This document shows, piece by piece, positions 8,400 through 16,696 of a stretch of DNA of 64,000 nt. Where the stretch lies: contig JACKJR010000004.1 in the NCBI GenBank assembly GCA_020637855.1, positions 1-64,000 of the forward strand, in the 5' to 3' direction. Position numbers and translations under genes: made by a program. Each line of letters starts with the position of its first letter. The first letter of the stretch is position 1. Origin of the DNA: Rhodobiaceae bacterium. Its GTDB lineage: Bacteria; Pseudomonadota; Alphaproteobacteria; Rhizobiales; Tepidamorphaceae. The notes under the pieces are model-generated. The model did not search any database, was not told the DNA's origin, and saw nothing but the letters and a program-made list of their open reading frames with translations.

Positions 8400-8780
8400 T
8401 CAGCCTCCGAATGAGAGTTTAAGGACCGCCAGCACGCCGATGAGTCCGGCGGTGACGCAAAAGAAGATATTGCCCATTATCGCGGCCAGCTTGGCACCCT
8501 CGCCATGCACGTAATCTTCAATGATGACCTGCATGCCGAGTTTCATGTGCACGGCACCGGAAACGATCAGCAGGATCAGCAATGCTGCGACCAAAGGGTT
8601 CCCCACACTCGCCACGAACTGGGCGTGGCTTGAACCAAGCGCGCAGATGACGAACCAGACGAGACCAAGCGTCAACGGTATGTTGGCGACTGCAGTCAGT
8701 CTCTGCTTCCAGAAATGCCCGGTTCCCTCATGGGCCGAACCAAGGCCGCGGACACGTGACAGCGGAGTGCGCATCGACAT
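8400..8780 (-). CDS. sdhD: Succinate dehydrogenase membrane anchor subunit
   Basis: 126 residues with three hydrophobic segments near 32-50, 62-78 and 98-120. The conserved stretch HMKLGMQVIIEDYVHG (78-93) is characteristic of SdhD and lies by the quinone and heme sites. It anchors SdhAB to the inner membrane together with SdhC. It starts 13 bases after sdhC and ends 6 bases before sdhA, so it is operonic. Confidence 0.95.
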   Translation of the reverse strand: MSMRTPLSRVRGLGSAHEGTGHFWKQRLTAVANIPLTLGLVWFVICALGSSHAQFVASVGNPLVAALLILLIVSGAVHMKLGMQVIIEDYVHGEGAKLAAIMGNIFFCVTAGLIGVLAVLKLSFGG

Positions 8781-8793
8781 AGCAGATAACCCC

Positions 8794-9207
8794 CTAGCCC
8801 ATCACCGCATAGCCGATGATCCAGGTCAGTAGCGTTAGCGCAACCGACCCGGCAAGCGAAGCCCATCCGAGCTTGGATGCCGTATGCTTGTCGAGCATCG
8901 CACCGGTATCCCAGATGAAATGACGGATGCCTCCGATCATGTGATGGAACAGCGCCCACGTGTACCCGAACAGGACAAGGCGTCCGAGAAAAGAGCCCAG
9001 CAGGCTTTGCGCGAAATCGAATGCAGCCGGACCGCTCGCCGCCGAAGCCAGCCACCAGACCAGGATCAGCGTGCCGAAATACAGCCCGGCACCAGTGATC
9101 CGGTGCACGATCGACATCGTCATGGTGATGGACGGCTTGTAGATCTGCAGATGCGGTGAGAGCGGACGCTTGTCTGCTCCGCTTTCAGCCTGACTGATCT
9201 CTGCCAT
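8794..9207 (-). CDS. sdhC: Succinate dehydrogenase cytochrome b556 subunit
   Basis: 137 residues, first gene of the sdhCDA transcript. It has the family motifs RPLSPHLQIY (14-23), SIVHRITG (32-39, quinone pocket) and FHHMIGGIRH (87-96, containing the likely axial heme histidine), with three membrane spans near 40-55, 76-95 and 116-134. The start MAEISQ is preceded by a purine-rich GGGCCGGGG. The region upstream (9208-9459) separates it from a divergent chemoreceptor. Confidence 0.95.
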   Translation of the reverse strand: MAEISQAESGADKRPLSPHLQIYKPSITMTMSIVHRITGAGLYFGTLILVWWLASAASGPAAFDFAQSLLGSFLGRLVLFGYTWALFHHMIGGIRHFIWDTGAMLDKHTASKLGWASLAGSVALTLLTWIIGYAVMG

Positions 9208-9459
9208 GAACCCCGGCCCTTGTTCGCTTACGGAAGCCGCAACTTACGCAGTGCAGCAATACAATCAATCCGACGAAGGGTCAAAGAGGCGATTCTACGC
9301 ACTCGTATGCATGGCTTGCATGCCACTGCAGCGTGAAATTGCATTCTCCATGACAAATACGCATTGGCATGGAGCACATAAACTCTTGAACCTGTTCTGT
9401 TTTTGAAAAGATTGCCGTGGCGTTTTGTTAACGAAAGAGTGGCACAAAGGTTCAATTGC
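9208..9459. promoter_or_regulatory. Divergent promoter region sdhC / chemoreceptor
   Basis: 252 bases without a gene between two divergent starts. It is AT-richer than the flanks (9340-9430). Promoters for both transcripts must lie here. A TTGAAC box at 9388-9393 is a possible -35 for the plus-strand gene, but no strong -10 stands out. Confidence 0.4.
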
Positions 9460-11580
9460 ATGCGATCCAAGAACCGGAGTACGCCCGAAATGCGGTTGAA
9501 GTCCCTCCCCGCCATCAAGCTGAAAATGCCCGCAATGCCGCAAATGACGGTCGATGTGAAAATCGGCCTGACCTTTCTGCTGTTCCTTCTTGTCGCCAGC
9601 ATTTCCGGTTTCATGATCTTCCAATCGGCAGAACGCGTTGGCCGGCAGGGCATTCAGCTGAGCGAGGAACATGCCCCGCTGATCGAGGCCGCCAAGGAAA
9701 TCAAGCTGACCGCCCTGAGCGCGCATCTCCTTTTTGAAGAGGTCATGGCGGGAGATACCGAAGAGGACATCTCCAAGGTCTGGGAACTGCTCGACGAAAC
9801 CCGGTTCTATGCAACCGCAATGATCGAAGGCGGCACTAAAAACGAAATAATAATCATGGCGTCGAACGACCCCGCGATCCGGGAGATTGCCGAACGCGTG
9901 CTGAACGAAGAAGTCAACTTCCGCGCCATCGCCGAGATGCGTTACACGCCGATTGCAGAAATCCGCGCAAACGACACCGGTGCCGAAGCCGCCTATGCGC
10001 CGCTCTACGAGAAGCTTGTTTCGCAAGTTGGAAAACTGCGGTCCAACCCGATGCTGGCAAGCGACCCCGAAGCTCAGGCCAAGTTGGGTAGCGTGCTGTT
10101 CGCCCTCGCAAACGGCAGTGTCGTAGTCGATGCCGTTGTTGCCGGTGACGAGAACAAGTCTCTGGGCGAGGCCACGGCCGGATTCCTGGATGCATCACGT
10201 GCCATCGAATCTCTCGTCGGCTCGCTTTCCCAGAACGACATCAAGGAAATCAAGGCCGGCATCACCGAGCTGACGTCTCTGGCCAACGACCGCTTTTCGC
10301 GCGCCGATTCCATCCGTAGCACCGAGGAAACAACCACGGGAATTTTCGACCAGGCGTTCGCCAGCTTCATCGAACTGGCCACCGAAGCCGAAACGCTGAT
10401 GCACGCCAAGATGAATGAAAACCTCGCCGTGCTTCAGGCCGAGCGCGCCCGGGAACGCACCATGTCGATTGTCGCCTTCGCGTTGATGATCACGATGGTG
10501 CTTGCCGGATCATTCTATGTCTGGAAGTTCATCTCCCAGCGGCTGCGCGGACTGGCAACGGCGGCGCGCGCCTATGCCGAGGCGGACCTTGACCACCCGA
10601 TGCCGGCCTGGCGGTCGAATGATGAGCTCGGCTGGCTGCGTGAAAGCCTGGAACGCTTCCGCGGCGCCATGGTTTCGCAGATGGAGTTGTCTCAGAAGGT
10701 TTCGGAAGAAGAAGCAAAGCGTCAGGAAGAACAGCGCAGGCTGCTGCGCGAAACCGCAGAGGATTTCCAGAACCGCACGCATTCCTTCTTCGACGCGCTC
10801 GACACTGTCGCCCGCGACCTCATAAGCGCGGTCGATCTGCTCGAGCACGAAACCCAAAATGCCGGCAATGCGACGCAGCAGACGGTTTCGGCCTCGGACA
10901 GCGCGTCCGCCAACGTCCAGACCGTTGCTTCGGCGGCAGAGGAACTGGCCGCCTCGATTGGCGAGATCGGCCGTCAGGTCGGCGCCACAAGCGAAGTTGT
11001 GACCCGGGCAACGCAGCATACTGCCGACACCACCGAGAAAGTCGGCAGCCTCGCCCAGGCCGCCCAGAAAATCGGCGAGGTGGTCACCCTGATCCAGGAC
11101 ATCGCCGAACAGACCAACCTGCTGGCGCTAAATGCCACGATCGAAGCGGCGCGGGCCGGCGAGGCCGGTCGGGGCTTTGCCGTCGTTGCCGCCGAAGTCA
11201 AGGAACTCGCAACGCAAACGGCCAAGGCGACAGAGGAAATTGCAGCTCAGGTATCTGCCATTCAGAACTCCACCGATCAGGCTGTCAGCGCGATCGGTGA
11301 GATCGGCCAGACCATGAATGACATCGATACCAACACCGCATCGATTGCAGCCTCGATCGAGCAGCAAGGCAGTGCGACCTCCGAGATCAGCCGCAACGTT
11401 CAGGAAGCCGCCGCCCGTACAGGCGAAGTGGCAAGCAATATGGGTTCGGTTTCCACAGCCATGTCCAGCGTCACGGATACAACCCTGCGCGTGCGTGAAA
11501 GCTCCAACAAGGTGCATGAGGATGCCGCACAGTTGCGCAATGCCGTTCAGGCCTTCCTGAAGCAGCTCGAGGCGGCGTAA
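9460..11580 (+). CDS. Methyl-accepting chemotaxis protein
   Basis: 706 residues from ATG 9460, which has AAAGG ten bases upstream; ATG 9490 is an alternative with GGAG. TM1 is at about 34-54 (IGLTFLLFLLVASISGFMIF). A roughly 280-residue periplasmic helical sensor domain follows, then TM2 near 336-358 (VAFALMITMVLAGSFYVWKF), a HAMP domain and a coiled-coil signalling domain. The hairpin tip (DIAEQTNLLALNATIEAARAG) at about 545-570 is fully conserved and would contact CheA/CheW. No CheB/CheR-binding pentapeptide is present at the C-terminus (ends FLKQLEAA). No other chemotaxis gene is nearby, so it is an orphan receptor with unknown ligand. Confidence 0.95.
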   Translation: MRSKNRSTPEMRLKSLPAIKLKMPAMPQMTVDVKIGLTFLLFLLVASISGFMIFQSAERVGRQGIQLSEEHAPLIEAAKEIKLTALSAHLLFEEVMAGDTEEDISKVWELLDETRFYATAMIEGGTKNEIIIMASNDPAIREIAERVLNEEVNFRAIAEMRYTPIAEIRANDTGAEAAYAPLYEKLVSQVGKLRSNPMLASDPEAQAKLGSVLFALANGSVVVDAVVAGDENKSLGEATAGFLDASRAIESLVGSLSQNDIKEIKAGITELTSLANDRFSRADSIRSTEETTTGIFDQAFASFIELATEAETLMHAKMNENLAVLQAERARERTMSIVAFALMITMVLAGSFYVWKFISQRLRGLATAARAYAEADLDHPMPAWRSNDELGWLRESLERFRGAMVSQMELSQKVSEEEAKRQEEQRRLLRETAEDFQNRTHSFFDALDTVARDLISAVDLLEHETQNAGNATQQTVSASDSASANVQTVASAAEELAASIGEIGRQVGATSEVVTRATQHTADTTEKVGSLAQAAQKIGEVVTLIQDIAEQTNLLALNATIEAARAGEAGRGFAVVAAEVKELATQTAKATEEIAAQVSAIQNSTDQAVSAIGEIGQTMNDIDTNTASIAASIEQQGSATSEISRNVQEAAARTGEVASNMGSVSTAMSSVTDTTLRVRESSNKVHEDAAQLRNAVQAFLKQLEAA

Positions 11581-11593
11581 CTAGCGCCAAAAA

Positions 11594-11622
11594 AGCAATT
11601 CCGGGAGTTGTGCGGGGCTTCA
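11594..11622 (+). repeat. Extragenic repeat, partial copy 4
   Basis: AGCAATTCCGGGAGTTGTG matches the left end of the copies at 6381 and 51424 and is then lost. It sits in the 43-base convergent gap between the chemoreceptor and the hydratase gene. Confidence 0.55.
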
Positions 11623-11623
11623 C

Positions 11624-12682
11624 TCAATCCAGCCGGGGGATCAGCGCCCAGTAGTCGAGGTCGAGGACCACGCTTTCGTCGTAGGTCTTCTCCCCGGCGA
11701 ATAGCGGGAAATCGGAGCAGGAACGGTTCTTGACGCCAACAGTGCGCACACGAAGCGCGCCCACGCCCTCGCGCCCCGGCACCGGGTGGGCATCCAGAAT
11801 CTCCGACCAGGCATAGATCGTGTCGCCGGCAAAAGCCGGCGCCACATGCCGTCCTCCGTTGACGGCAGCCACATGGAACGCATTGCCCAGACCGTTAAAG
11901 GAAAGCGCGCGCGCCAGTGAGATGACGTGCCCGCCGTAAACGAGCCGCCGTCCGAATCGGCCCTGCCCCTCGGTATGCTGGTTGAAATGCACCTTGGCGG
12001 TGTTCTGGTATAGCCGCGTGGCCAGCTGATGCTCGGCTTCCTCGATCGTCATCCCGTCGACGTGGTCGATATGCTCGCCGGGCTGATAATCTTCGAAGAA
12101 ATGCCTGCTGCCGGACAGATGAAAGTCCCAGGCCGATGAATCAATGAAAGGCACCGCATCGCCCAGCTGATCGGGGTCAAGTGCCGACGGCAGGGCCGGC
12201 ACGACGGCCTCCGGCGCGGGCGAAGTGTTATCGCGCTTCCGCACCAGCACCCAGCGGACATACTCGAGCACCTTGACACCGTCCTGGTTGAATCCGGACG
12301 AGCGCACATAGACGATACCGCTGTCGCCTTTCGAGGTTTCCTTGACGCCGATCACCTCCGACACCGCGTTGAGCGTGTCGCCGGGATAGACGGCGGCCAG
12401 AAACCGCATACCCGCATATCCGAGATTGGCAACCGCGTTGAGCGAGATGTCCGGCACCGTCTTGCCGAACACGATATGGAAGACGAGCAGGTCATCGACG
12501 GGTGAGCGCTCATAGCCGATGGCCTGCGCAAAACTGTCGGCGGACTGGACAGCAAATCGAGTGCCGTAAAGCGCGGTGTAGAGCGCCACGTCCCCGGCTG
12601 TCACGGTACGCGGCGTGGCGTGACGGATTTCCTGCCCGACGCGGAAGTCCTCGAAGAAATTGCCCGAATTGGTCTTGGTCAC
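11624..12682 (-). CDS. mch: Mesaconyl-CoA hydratase (MaoC family)
   Basis: 352 residues with two fused MaoC/hotdog modules. The N-terminal half contains FFEDFRVGQEIRHATPRTVT (9-28), ALYTALYGTRFA, then FHIVFGKTVPDISLNAVANLG; the C-terminal half contains HFNQHTEGQGRFGRRLVYGG. From memory this matches the mesaconyl-CoA (2-methylfumaryl-CoA) hydratase of the ethylmalonyl-CoA pathway, which hydrates mesaconyl-C1-CoA to beta-methylmalyl-CoA. It is the last gene of a mcl2-VOC-mch cassette on this strand with gaps of 5 and 12 bases. The association with a malyl-CoA lyase/thioesterase gene supports the assignment over a generic MaoC dehydratase. Confidence 0.87.
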   Translation of the reverse strand: MTKTNSGNFFEDFRVGQEIRHATPRTVTAGDVALYTALYGTRFAVQSADSFAQAIGYERSPVDDLLVFHIVFGKTVPDISLNAVANLGYAGMRFLAAVYPGDTLNAVSEVIGVKETSKGDSGIVYVRSSGFNQDGVKVLEYVRWVLVRKRDNTSPAPEAVVPALPSALDPDQLGDAVPFIDSSAWDFHLSGSRHFFEDYQPGEHIDHVDGMTIEEAEHQLATRLYQNTAKVHFNQHTEGQGRFGRRLVYGGHVISLARALSFNGLGNAFHVAAVNGGRHVAPAFAGDTIYAWSEILDAHPVPGREGVGALRVRTVGVKNRSCSDFPLFAGEKTYDESVVLDLDYWALIPRLD

Positions 12683-12694
12683 GATAGTTCGTCC

Positions 12695-13066
12695 CTAATC
12701 GATTTCCTGCCCGAAGGCGATCAGATGACCGTCCGGATCGCGGATGGTGTAGTCGCGGCAGCCGTAGAACTGGTCCTCAAGCGGATAGACGATTTCTACG
12801 CCAGTCGCCTTCACCGCCTCATGATGCGTGTCAACATCATCGACATAGAGATAGGCCGACCATTCTTCGTTATTGGTCCGCTCGCTGCCCAGCCGCCGCC
12901 GCAATCCAAGCCTGATCTTGTCGAACACGACGATCGCAAAACTCGCAATGCCACTCTCGTCATGCCAGGTGTTGCCGCCCTGAAAGCACAGGCTATCGCG
13001 ATAGAAAGCGAACGAAGAATCGACGTCTCCAACCTCGATGATCGGCATGGCGCCAAGCCCCTTCAT
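12695..13066 (-). CDS. VOC-family protein in the mch/mcl2 cassette
   Basis: 123 residues with the vicinal-oxygen-chelate fold: MPIIEVGDVDSSFAFYRDSL at the start and YTIRDPDGHLIAFGQ at the end. AAGGGG lies nine bases before an internal ATG (13048), so the shorter 117-residue form is possible. It is wedged between mcl2 (5 bases) and mch (12 bases), so it is certainly cotranscribed. It resembles bleomycin-resistance/glyoxalase-like proteins more than ethylmalonyl-CoA epimerase, which is also a VOC protein. Its role in the pathway is unknown. Confidence 0.85.
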   Translation of the reverse strand: MKGLGAMPIIEVGDVDSSFAFYRDSLCFQGGNTWHDESGIASFAIVVFDKIRLGLRRRLGSERTNNEEWSAYLYVDDVDTHHEAVKATGVEIVYPLEDQFYGCRDYTIRDPDGHLIAFGQEID

Positions 13067-13071
13067 GCCAG

Positions 13072-13944
13072 TTACTCCCGCCCTGAAATCGCCTCCGCCA
13101 GTGCAACGGTCTTTGCCGCCATATCGGCGTGCATGCGCTCCACCATGCGGCCGTTCAGGTTGATCGCGCCCTTGCCGGCATTCTCAGGCAGCTCGAAAGC
13201 CGCGATCACGTCGCGGGCAGCGGCAACTTCCGCCTCGTCCGGCGCGAAAATCCGGTTCGCCGCCGCGATCTGCCCGGGGTGGATCAGCGTCTTGCCGTCC
13301 ATCCCGAAATCCCGGCCCTGCAGGCATTCTGCCTCTAGCCCTTCCTCGTCGCGAAAATCGTTATAGACCCCGTCCATGATCGCAAGCCCGTGCGCGCAGG
13401 CCGCGGCAACGCAGATCGACAGCCAGGCCAGCATTCCCGACCGGCCGTTTTCCAGTCGCGCACCGGTCTCCTTGGCAAGGTCGTTGGTCCCCATGACGAA
13501 TGCGGTCAGCCGAGCGCCCCGATCATCCGCCGTTGCCGCGATCTCACCCGCTTTCAGCATCCCCAGCGGCGTTTCCATCATCGCCCACAGCTTGATGGCG
13601 GGATCGGCATGACCCATGTGGCCTGTGACCGTGAACACGTCCGAAGCCTTCGAAACCTTCGGTACCAGGATGGCGTCCGGCTTCGCCTTGACGGCGGCGG
13701 CAAGGTCGTCGTGCCCCCAAGGCGTATCGAGCCCGTTGATGCGGATAACCACTTCTCGGTGACCATAGCCGCCGGCGGCAACGGCATCGCATATCTGCTG
13801 GCGCGCCAGCTCTTTCACGTCGGGCGCGACGGCATCCTCAAGGTCCAGAATGAGTGAATCTGCATCGAGCGTACGCGCCTTTTCCAGCGCACGCGCATTC
13901 GAACCCGGCATATACAGGACACTGCGGCGCGGGCGGATGGTCAT
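13072..13944 (-). CDS. mcl2: CoA-ester lyase family: (3S)-malyl-CoA thioesterase / beta-methylmalyl-CoA lyase-like
   Basis: 290 residues from MTIRPRRSVLYMPGSN; a longer in-frame start at 13974 adds an unrelated decapeptide. It is an HpcH/HpaI (CitE-like) TIM barrel with the metal/CoA motifs RSVLYMPGSNARALEKA (7-23), LILDLEDAVAP (31-41) and VMGTNDLAKETGA, and a C-terminal KTLIHPGQIA. The sequence resembles the Rhodobacter Mcl2 group, shown there to hydrolyse (3S)-malyl-CoA, more than Mcl1. It is the promoter-proximal gene of the mcl2-VOC-mch cassette. Lyase versus thioesterase activity cannot be settled from sequence alone. Confidence 0.8.
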   Translation of the reverse strand: MTIRPRRSVLYMPGSNARALEKARTLDADSLILDLEDAVAPDVKELARQQICDAVAAGGYGHREVVIRINGLDTPWGHDDLAAAVKAKPDAILVPKVSKASDVFTVTGHMGHADPAIKLWAMMETPLGMLKAGEIAATADDRGARLTAFVMGTNDLAKETGARLENGRSGMLAWLSICVAAACAHGLAIMDGVYNDFRDEEGLEAECLQGRDFGMDGKTLIHPGQIAAANRIFAPDEAEVAAARDVIAAFELPENAGKGAINLNGRMVERMHADMAAKTVALAEAISGRE

Positions 13945-14128
13945 TGGGCAAGCCTCTCGATAAAACTTCGGCAATGGCGGGCTGTTCGCACATGCAGCAA
14001 ACTAGTCGGCGCTTTTCCGCTATGCCAGTCTTCTTTTTATCTATGATTGCGCGTTGGGGATTTTGGGAGGTGTTTGGCGTGCTGGATTGCAAACCCGTTG
14101 ACACCACGACCGAAGGCGGCACTGCCGC
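13945..14128. promoter_or_regulatory. Divergent intergenic region mcl2 / pyridoxal kinase
   Basis: 184 bases separate two divergent starts. A T-rich stretch (14024-14050) lies in the middle. It presumably holds both promoters; I could not define boxes with confidence. Confidence 0.35.
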
Positions 14129-14974
14129 ATGACCCCGCCATCGCTCATCGTCGTCAATTCTCTGGTTGTGCGCGGACGCGTTGGGTCGCGGGCGCAAGCC
14201 TTCGCGCTGGAACGGCTCGGTATCGAGCCGTGGCTGCTGCCGACCATCCTGCTGCCGTTCCATCCCGGACATGGCGCGGGAACGCGATTGAGCGTACCCG
14301 AAGCGCAGTTCGCCGGCCTGATCGACGATCTCATTGCGCGCGGCCTGTCCGGCGTCCGGGCTGTCCTGACGGGCTATCTGGGAACGGTGGAACAGGTGCC
14401 GCATCTGCTGCGCCTGATCGCAGCAGCACGCGCCGCCAATCCTGATGTTCTGGTCTGCTGCGATCCGGTCATTGGCGATGCCCAGGGGCTCTACGTCGAT
14501 GAAGCGTTGGCGCTCGCCATGCTTGAAAGCCTCGTTCCCGCAGCCGACCTGCTCTGTCCAAACCGGCATGAACTCGCCTGGTTGACCGGCCACCCCGTCA
14601 GCACGAATACAGAGATCATCGAGGCCGTCTCCACGCTGGCATCGCCAACCGTACTTGTCACATCTGCTCATGAAATGATGCGCGGCAATATGGCCAACCT
14701 GCTGGTCCATGAGACCCGCGCCTGGCTGGCGGAAGCGCGCGCGATAGACAAGCCGCCCCACGGCACGGGCGATCTGATGAGCGCCATCTTCACCGCCTTT
14801 CTCCTGGCCGAACACGCGCCCGACGCGGCCCTGTCGCGCGCGACTTCATGCGTGCACGACATCCTCGCCGCGACAGGTCCGGGAGCGGAAGAGATCGCAT
14901 TGGTCGCCGCACAGGACAGGCTGATGTCGCCGCGCATGCCCGTGTCGCTACGTACGCTCGTGCAGGCGGTCTGA
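14129..14974 (+). CDS. pdxY: Pyridoxal kinase
   Basis: 281 residues of the ribokinase/PfkB fold, phosphorylating pyridoxal in the B6 salvage pathway. Visible features are the N-terminal SLVVRGRVGSRAQAFALERLG, CCDPVIGDAQGLYVDE (about 111-126), LLCPNRHELAWLTG (about 144-157) and the anion-hole/catalytic segment PPHGTGDLMSAIF near 210-222, whose Asp is the catalytic base. The end lies 2 bases before the DUF429 gene, so the two form a unit. PdxY/PdxK paralogues cannot be separated with certainty, but the GTGDL pattern fits PdxY. Confidence 0.9.
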   Translation: MTPPSLIVVNSLVVRGRVGSRAQAFALERLGIEPWLLPTILLPFHPGHGAGTRLSVPEAQFAGLIDDLIARGLSGVRAVLTGYLGTVEQVPHLLRLIAAARAANPDVLVCCDPVIGDAQGLYVDEALALAMLESLVPAADLLCPNRHELAWLTGHPVSTNTEIIEAVSTLASPTVLVTSAHEMMRGNMANLLVHETRAWLAEARAIDKPPHGTGDLMSAIFTAFLLAEHAPDAALSRATSCVHDILAATGPGAEEIALVAAQDRLMSPRMPVSLRTLVQAV

Positions 14975-14976
14975 CG

Positions 14977-15723
14977 ATGCGCACTGATGAAGGCGCTTGG
15001 GTTGCAGGCGTTGATGGCTGCCGTTCCGGCTGGGTCTGCGCGCTCATGCAGATCGCGGGCGATAAGCCGGTCTATGGTGAACTGCGCTTCGCAATGGATT
15101 TCGCCCACGTTCTTAATCTCATACCGCGCCCGGTCATCATCGCAATCGACATGCCGATAGGCCTGCCGGAACGCACATCGCCCGGCGGACGGCCTCCCGA
15201 GAAATGCGTGCGGCCCTTGTTGGGTGCACGCCAGTCCAGCGTCTTCGCCATTCCCTCCCGCGCGGCCGTCTTTGCCGACAGCTACCCGGACGCCTGCGCG
15301 TACGCGCTCGAAACCTCCGACCCGCCGCGCAAGGTGTCGAAACAGGCGTTCCACATTTTTCCGAAGATCCGCGAAATCGATGCACTGATGACGCCGGAGC
15401 TTCAGTCGCGCGTCCACGAATGCCATCCGGAAGTCGCCATCGCGCACGCCAACAAAGCTCCGGCTCCGCTGGCGAAGAAGGTCCGCAGCCGCCCCAATCC
15501 GGCTGGCGTGCAATGGCGCATCGATTTCCTGACAAGTCTTGGCATACCGGAGAAGATTTTCACCGACACGCTTCCGCGCGGCATCAAGCACGGCCGCGAC
15601 GATATCGCAGACGCTGCAGCTTGCGCCCTGACCGCATGGCGCATTCTGGAGAAACGAGCGGTGCGCTACCCGCCAAAACCGGCCTATGACGGACGAGGGC
15701 TCGACATGGCGATCTGGGCCTAG
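14977..15723 (+). CDS. DUF429 protein (predicted RNase H-like nuclease)
   Basis: 248 residues starting MRTDEGAWVAGVDGCRSGW at ATG 14977, two bases after the pdxY stop. DUF429 hallmarks are the N-terminal acidic strand VAGVDGCRSGW, IIAIDMPIGLPE, the arginine-rich ARQSSVFAIPSRAA, and the C-terminal DDIADAAACALTAW with acidic residues consistent with an RNase H-type metal site. The family is predicted, not proven, to be a nuclease. Translational coupling to pdxY is likely; a functional link is not obvious. Confidence 0.85.
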   Translation: MRTDEGAWVAGVDGCRSGWVCALMQIAGDKPVYGELRFAMDFAHVLNLIPRPVIIAIDMPIGLPERTSPGGRPPEKCVRPLLGARQSSVFAIPSRAAVFADSYPDACAYALETSDPPRKVSKQAFHIFPKIREIDALMTPELQSRVHECHPEVAIAHANKAPAPLAKKVRSRPNPAGVQWRIDFLTSLGIPEKIFTDTLPRGIKHGRDDIADAAACALTAWRILEKRAVRYPPKPAYDGRGLDMAIWA

Positions 15724-15801
15724 GAAGACTGGGATTGCCGGGCACACGAATGCAGACTATGTCCTCACCCGTCGCGAAAATCAGAAGGAGCTGCCCCCCG
15801 C

Positions 15802-16458
15802 ATGAAATCCATGCCGAGAGCCCTGCTGGAGGGTTATGCCTCCTTCAAGTATGGCCGCCTGCGGACCGAACGCGCCCGTTACCACGAGCTCGCCGCCAAG
15901 GGGCAAAAGCCCGACACCATGATTATCGGTTGCTGTGACAGCCGGGCCGCGCCTGAAACGATCTTCGACGCCATCCCCGGCGAACTCTTCGTGGTGCGCA
16001 ACGTCGCCAACCTCGTTCCGCCCTTCGAGCCGGATGGCGAGTATCATTCCACGTCCGCCGCCCTCGAATTCGCCGTGCAGGCGCTGAAGGTGAAAAACAT
16101 CGTCGTGCTCGGCCATGCCCGCTGCGGCGGTATAGCGGCCTCCCTTCAGGACGCACCGGAGCCGCTCTCGCCGGGCGATTTCATCGGCAAGTGGATCTCG
16201 CTGACCGAAAATGCCCGCAAGGACCTCGACACACGCGGCGTACCGGACGACAAGCGCATCGAGACGATGGAAATGCTTTCGATCAAGCATTCGATTGAAA
16301 ACCTGCGCAGCTTCCCATGCATCTCGATCCAGGAAGAACGCGGCAAGATCGAACTGCACGGCGCCTATTTCGATATAGAAAGCGGCGCACTTTCCTGGCT
16401 CGATCGCGAAATCGGCTGGTTCCGTCCTGTCGAGATCGATCTGCAATTGATGGGCTAG
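15802..16458 (+). CDS. can: Beta-class carbonic anhydrase
   Basis: 218 residues. The zinc-site motifs are complete: Cys44-x-Asp46-x-Arg48 (CCDSR), then His105-x2-Cys108 (GHARCGG). It interconverts CO2 and bicarbonate in the cytoplasm. Start ATG 15802 is preceded by GAAGGAGC. The TAG stop is embedded in the first bases of an extragenic repeat (TAGAGCGTGTTC). Length is normal. Confidence 0.95.
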   Translation: MKSMPRALLEGYASFKYGRLRTERARYHELAAKGQKPDTMIIGCCDSRAAPETIFDAIPGELFVVRNVANLVPPFEPDGEYHSTSAALEFAVQALKVKNIVVLGHARCGGIAASLQDAPEPLSPGDFIGKWISLTENARKDLDTRGVPDDKRIETMEMLSIKHSIENLRSFPCISIQEERGKIELHGAYFDIESGALSWLDREIGWFRPVEIDLQLMG

Positions 16459-16511
16459 AGCGTGTTCAGGAAAAGTGTGCAACGGTTTTCCGCCCGGAAC
16501 ATGCGCAAAAC
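16457..16511 (+). repeat. Extragenic repeat, copy 5 (GTGTTC type)
   Basis: Begins AGAGCGTGTTCAGGAAAAGTG, contains CGGTTTTCCG and ends CCGGAACATGCG. It has the same internal core as the GCAATTCC copies but different ends. It supplies the last bases of the carbonic anhydrase stop codon. Confidence 0.78.
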
Positions 16512-16520
16512 AAAGGCTTA

Positions 16521-16623
16521 GAGCATCGCGCGAAAAAGTGGGTACCGGTTTTTCGCAAGTGAGAACCGGCCCGCAGGGCAAATCGTGCCGGTGGCACGAT
16601 TTGAGGGCCGAACGATGCGACCA
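16521..16623 (+). repeat. Extragenic repeat, copy 6 (long composite with nested palindromes)
   Basis: Begins GAGCATCGCGCGAAAAAGTGG, continues with ACCGGTTTTTCGC and ends ACGATGCGACCA. Nested inside is a perfect hairpin, AAATCGTGCC-GGT-GGCACGATTT at 16580-16602, enclosed by CGGCCC and GGGCCG. The copy at 43401 lacks this insert. Confidence 0.75.
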
Positions 16624-16635
16624 TAACAGGTTAGG

Positions 16636-16670
16636 GCAAAGAAAAAGGCCGGGCGAAACCTCCCGGCCTT
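16636..16670 (-). terminator. Rho-independent terminator of asd
   Basis: Stem AAGGCCGGG (16645-16653) pairs with CCCGGCCTT (16662-16670). On the minus strand a run TTTTTCTTTG follows. It begins 27 bases after the asd stop. Confidence 0.88.
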
Positions 16671-16696
16671 GCTGTTCTTTCACTGCGGAAAAAGCC

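Noticed and set aside
12695..13066. VOC protein as ethylmalonyl/methylmalonyl-CoA epimerase
   Set aside because: It lacks the HVAIAVPDL-type start and ELLEP-type metal motif of epimerases and looks like a generic glyoxalase/bleomycin-type VOC protein.
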